Of a stretch of DNA of 64,000 nucleotides, positions 63,955-64,000 are shown one piece after another. This stretch comes from Desulfotruncus arcticus DSM 17038 (GTDB lineage Bacteria; Bacillota; Desulfotomaculia; Desulfotomaculales; Desulfallaceae): positions 62,001-126,000 of the forward strand of contig NZ_FOOX01000005.1 in NCBI RefSeq assembly GCF_900113335.1. Reading direction: 5' to 3'. The translations under genes were made by a program, and so were the position numbers. Position 1 is the stretch's first letter; every line of letters begins with the position of its first letter. The notes below the pieces were generated by a model that saw only the letters and a program-made list of their open reading frames with translations, ran no database searches and was not told where the DNA came from.

Positions 63955-64000
63955 TTTTAACCTCGCTCCCTTTTTCTATTAAATGCTGTTCAAGCTATAG

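Overview
The window comes from an anaerobic, endospore-related Firmicute of the Peptococcaceae / Desulfotomaculum-Pelotomaculum type. The reasons are a methylmalonyl-CoA (mmc) propionate operon in the Pelotomaculum gene order, a miaA-hfq-spoVK-aluminium-resistance-like block as in Bacillus, CoA-linked fermentative and syntrophic enzymes, heavy use of TTG/GTG starts behind strong Shine-Dalgarno (SD) sites, and AT-rich intergenic DNA. Genus is inference only. No rRNA, tRNA, CRISPR array or transposase gene was seen.

Layout. (1) 1-450: N-terminal part of a gamma-glutamyltransferase, cut by the window edge. (2) 994-13098, minus strand: the mmc operon (class I fumarase alpha/beta, succinyl-CoA synthetase beta/alpha, split methylmalonyl-CoA mutase, epimerase, 12S carboxyltransferase, malate dehydrogenase, 5S carboxyltransferase) behind a consensus sigma-54 promoter, with its sigma-54 activator just upstream. 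No biotin carrier (1.3S) gene is present. (3) 13377-19841: a TRAP transporter with two solute-binding lipoproteins and a CitA/DcuS-type two-component system. (4) 19992-34694: housekeeping block (LysR, aluminium-resistance-like PLP enzyme, spoVK, hfq, miaA, methyltransferase, mutL, [AcuC-like deacetylase, HyuA-like], mutS, RicA-like, miaB). (5) 34821-48447: butyryl-CoA beta-oxidation operon (bcd-etfB-etfA-thl-hbd-crt), two acyl-CoA synthetases, a second acyl-CoA dehydrogenase and a second sigma-54 activator; two further sigma-54-like promoters lie here. (6) 48719-50493: orphan minC, NUDIX, DUF3786. (7) 50672-53962: two DUF2229-type iron-sulfur proteins, a HgdC/BadF-type activase and a two-TM peptide, function unknown. 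(8) 54289-57882: cobalamin adenosyltransferase, MeaB-type G-protein chaperone, and a second B12 mutase whose active-site residues (Phe83, Gln201) match isobutyryl-CoA mutase rather than methylmalonyl-CoA mutase. (9) 57930-63954: cysteine desulfurase-like protein, MocA/YgfJ, YqeC, ModE, MoeA-like and XdhC-like proteins, an accessory set for (selenium-dependent) molybdenum hydroxylases.

How it works together. The mmc genes turn propionyl-CoA into oxaloacetate and pyruvate (fumarate formation from succinate is not encoded here). The isobutyryl-CoA mutase set would interconvert isobutyryl-CoA and butyryl-CoA, and butyryl-CoA would enter the bcd-etf-thl-hbd-crt operon, suggesting a complete route for propionate, butyrate and isobutyrate oxidation under shared sigma-54 logic. 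Two unusual start codons are supported by SD spacing: ATT for fumarase alpha and possibly CTG for a TRAP lipoprotein.
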